This document shows, piece after piece, positions 62,435 to 64,000 of a stretch of DNA of 64,000 nucleotides. The DNA comes from Oceanospirillum maris DSM 6286. GTDB taxonomy: Bacteria > Pseudomonadota > Gammaproteobacteria > Pseudomonadales > Halomonadaceae. The translations under genes and the position numbers were made by a program. Where the stretch lies: NCBI RefSeq assembly GCF_000422865.1, contig NZ_KE383936.1, positions 222,456 to 286,455 of the forward strand, written 5' to 3'. Numbering within the stretch: the stretch's first letter is position 1; every line of letters starts with the position of its first letter. Below the pieces are notes generated by a model. That model did no database searches, was not told where the DNA came from, and was given only the letters and a program-made list of their open reading frames with translations.

Positions 62435-63176
62435 GTGTGACCTCCTGAGAGTTTTGAGAAGACCCCTGAGAGTTTTGGGAATGATGATGATGCCGGTAAA
62501 GTGCTAGCGTATCGGCGTCATCCTCCAAACCAAATAACGCCCTAAAGATATCGGAGTTACCCACTTCCTCTGGTTTGCCCTGGCAGCAAATACAGCCATT
62601 AAGACAGATGACTTGTTCTGACTGACGCATCACGACCTGAAGGTCATGGCTGACCAGTACAATAGCGCAGTTTAGTGTCTGACGCAGATGGTCAAGTTGT
62701 CGGTAAAAATCTGCTGTACCTTTGCGGTCTAGCCCCTGAGTGGGCTCATCGAGCAGTAACAGATTCGGGTTCGTTAACAGTGCTCGGGCCAGCAGCACCC
62801 GTTGTAATTGTCCACCAGAAAGGCTGTTCAGTTGCTGCGGCATAAGCTCCGGCACGCCAGCATCGGCCATCGCACTCTGCATCCGTTTTGCGGATATTTT
62901 ATGTGGTAATTGTAGAAAGCGTTTCACCGTGATGGGCAGGGTTACGTCGATATGCAGGCGCTGAGGGACATAGCCGATAGAAAGCTCAGGCGCTCTGATA
63001 ATCAGGCCTTTAGCTGGCGGTAGTGAGCCGATCAGGGTTTTCAGCAGCGTTGATTTTCCAGAGCCATTTGGGCCGATAACGGTGAGGATCTGACCTTTTT
63101 CAACCTGCAGATTAATCCCCTTCAGGATTGTTTTTTTGCCAATCCGAACGTCAAGATCACGAGCTTCGATTAGCAT
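62424..63176 (-). CDS. znuC: Zinc ABC transporter ATP-binding protein ZnuC
   Basis: ATPase driving zinc import through ZnuB. 250 residues. Walker A IGPNGSGKSTLLKTLIG (about 35-45), signature LSGGQLQRVLLARALL, Walker B LLLLDEPTQGLD and the H-loop in VLVSHDLQVVM. The C-terminal tail contains a His cluster (YRHHHHSQ) and a duplicated Ser/Gln/Asn segment (SQNSQGSSQNSQE), encoded by a 21-base-period tandem repeat. First gene of the leftward unit; the Zur-like palindrome lies 89 bases upstream. Confidence 0.96.
   Translation of the reverse strand: MLIEARDLDVRIGKKTILKGINLQVEKGQILTVIGPNGSGKSTLLKTLIGSLPPAKGLIIRAPELSIGYVPQRLHIDVTLPITVKRFLQLPHKISAKRMQSAMADAGVPELMPQQLNSLSGGQLQRVLLARALLTNPNLLLLDEPTQGLDRKGTADFYRQLDHLRQTLNCAIVLVSHDLQVVMRQSEQVICLNGCICCQGKPEEVGNSDIFRALFGLEDDADTLALYRHHHHSQNSQGSSQNSQEVTRAR
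62444..62481. repeat. 21-bp-period tandem repeat at znuC 3' end
   Basis: CCTGAGAGTTTTG(A/G)GAA occurs at 62444-62460 and 62465-62481, 16 of 17 bases identical. In znuC (minus strand) it encodes two copies of SQNSQ, just after a histidine cluster. Confidence 0.85.
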
Positions 63177-63264
63177 TTAGAAATCCTTTTGGATATATGC
63201 CTAACGGCCTGGTTAGGTGCGCTCTTAATCAATGAATTATCACCATTTGGTTTTTAATTTTAAA

Positions 63265-63282
63265 GTTATGTTATAACATAAC
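63265..63282. promoter_or_regulatory. Zur box between znuC and znuA
   Basis: GTTATGTTATAACATAAC is a perfect 18-base palindrome in the 160-base divergent gap. It contains two overlapping GTTAT-N3-ATAAC units, resembling the gammaproteobacterial Zur consensus (TGTTATA-N-TATAACA type). It lies 89 bases from znuC and 55 from znuA, so one site could repress both directions when zinc is plentiful. No zur gene is in the window. Confidence 0.82.
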
Positions 63283-63336
63283 ATGTAGAATTTCACGTTT
63301 TAACTCCCAACACACTTCACCGGAGATATTTTACCG

Positions 63337-64000
63337 ATGCGCCGCTCATCTTTTATCGCTGGCCTTTTTATGGGGCTTTTACCGCTTATACCATTTAATA
63401 GCAGTTGGGCTTCAGCCCCGAAAGTTGTTGTTGATATTGCCCCTCTGCATTCCCTTGTGACCCAGGTGATGGCCGGTGTCGGTCAGCCAACGCTGCTAGT
63501 ACCGTCGGAAGCTTCCCCGCACCGTTACGCGCTCAAGCCTTCGCAGGCTGGTGCGTTATCAGAGGCCGATACTGTATTTTGGATCAGCGAGGATCTGACT
63601 CCTTGGTTAGAGCATTCGCTAGATAATTTAGCGCCTTCAGCGCATAAGGTAGAGCTGCTGGAGCGTTCTGAAACCATCCGTCATGAATTCAGAAAAGGCG
63701 CGACCTTCGAAGCCCATGATCACCATGACGAGAATGAACATCACGGAGAAGATGATCATGATGATGAGAGTAAGCATCACGGTGAACATAATGATGACCA
63801 TCATGAAGCCAGTGCCCATCATGATGATCATGAGGAAAGAGATGAGGCCCATCATGATGAGCATCACCACGGTCAGTACGATCCCCATGCCTGGCTCGAT
63901 CCTCTTAATGCTAAAGCTTGGGCAAATATTATCGCCGGTGAACTGGCTAAGACAGACCCTGAACATGCAGGTATTTATCAAGCTAATGCCAGAAAACTGA
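63337..64000 (+). CDS. znuA: Zinc ABC transporter substrate-binding protein ZnuA, 3' end cut off
   Basis: Periplasmic zinc-binding protein that delivers zinc to ZnuBC. The frame opens at ATG 63337 (CGGAGA upstream) and runs off the right edge; 221 residues are visible. Signal peptide ends near PFNSSWASA; then VVVDIAPLHSLVTQVMAGVG and SPHRYALKPSQAGAL with a zinc-ligand histidine. A long His/Asp/Glu-rich loop of about 55 residues follows (residues 126-183, e.g. HHDDHEERDEAHHDEHHHGQ), then YDPHAWLDPLNAKAW with the next ligand His. The His loop is typical of ZnuA but long here. Confidence 0.96.
   Translation, partial: MRRSSFIAGLFMGLLPLIPFNSSWASAPKVVVDIAPLHSLVTQVMAGVGQPTLLVPSEASPHRYALKPSQAGALSEADTVFWISEDLTPWLEHSLDNLAPSAHKVELLERSETIRHEFRKGATFEAHDHHDENEHHGEDDHDDESKHHGEHNDDHHEASAHHDDHEERDEAHHDEHHHGQYDPHAWLDPLNAKAWANIIAGELAKTDPEHAGIYQANARKL

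Noticed and set aside
63637-64000. Met/Ile-rich open frames on both strands at the right edge
   Set aside because: They are by-products of repetitive CAT/GAT/CAC codons in the His-rich loop of znuA, whose own frame is open and has clear family motifs.

Overview
The window is a chromosomal segment from a marine-type gammaproteobacterium, most like the Oceanospirillales/Pseudomonadales branch. The evidence is the gene order: a flagellar-chemotaxis supercluster with polar-type regulators (flrBC, flhF, fliA, parC, parP), followed by the cytochrome c maturation operon and then smc-zipA-ligA. This succession is familiar from Pseudomonas and its marine relatives. Base composition looks moderate to low in G+C. 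I cannot name a species. No rRNA, tRNA, CRISPR array, insertion sequence or prophage gene was seen.

Bases 1-26909 hold the flagellar genes, almost all on the plus strand: flagellin (5' end cut off), flaG, fliD, fliS, a Maf-type (DUF115) flagellin-modification gene, a FliT-like gene, the flrB/flrC two-component pair, fliEFGHIJK, fliLMNOPQR-flhB, flhA, flhF and fliA. Two regulators expected in polar-flagellum clusters are missing from their usual slots: flrA/fleQ (between fliS and flrB) and flhG/fleN (between flhF and fliA). Promoter-like sites are visible: a strong sigma-54 site before fliK, a weak one before fliE, and a sigma-28 site before flaG.

Bases 26985-34690 hold cheY, cheZ, cheA, cheB, parC, parP, cheW and a DUF2802 membrane protein. 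These are the polar chemosensory array and its positioning system. CheA carries three copies of a short motif in its linker. A terminator at about 34745 separates them from a minus-strand pair: a large second FliK-like protein and a short FlhB-C-terminal-domain protein (FlhX-like). This pair has its own sigma-28 site, immediately upstream of ccmA.

Bases 37442-44951 hold the complete ccmABCDEFGHI system for c-type cytochromes, including the small ccmD. smc, zipA and ligA follow (chromosome organisation, division, replication/repair), then a lytic-transglycosylase-like lipoprotein and a YheU-family protein.

Bases 53828-64000 are more mosaic: an M23 endopeptidase, a TVP38-like membrane domain fused to a mercuric-reductase-like flavoprotein, a YefM-YoeB toxin-antitoxin pair with TGTACA-type operator palindromes, a divergent AraC regulator/EamA exporter pair, and a zinc-uptake locus. 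In the zinc locus znuC-znuB and a second M23 endopeptidase form one leftward unit, znuA (cut by the window edge) runs rightward, and an 18-bp perfect palindrome resembling a Zur box lies between them.

A cross-cutting observation is the number of short tandem duplications (13-24 bp, 2-3 copies). They occur at gene ends, in linkers and in intergenic gaps: flrB 3' end, ccmB 5' end, the ccmH-ccmI gap, the smc hinge, the cheA and parP linkers, the znuC 3' end, downstream of the yheU-like gene, and upstream of the TVP38 fusion.
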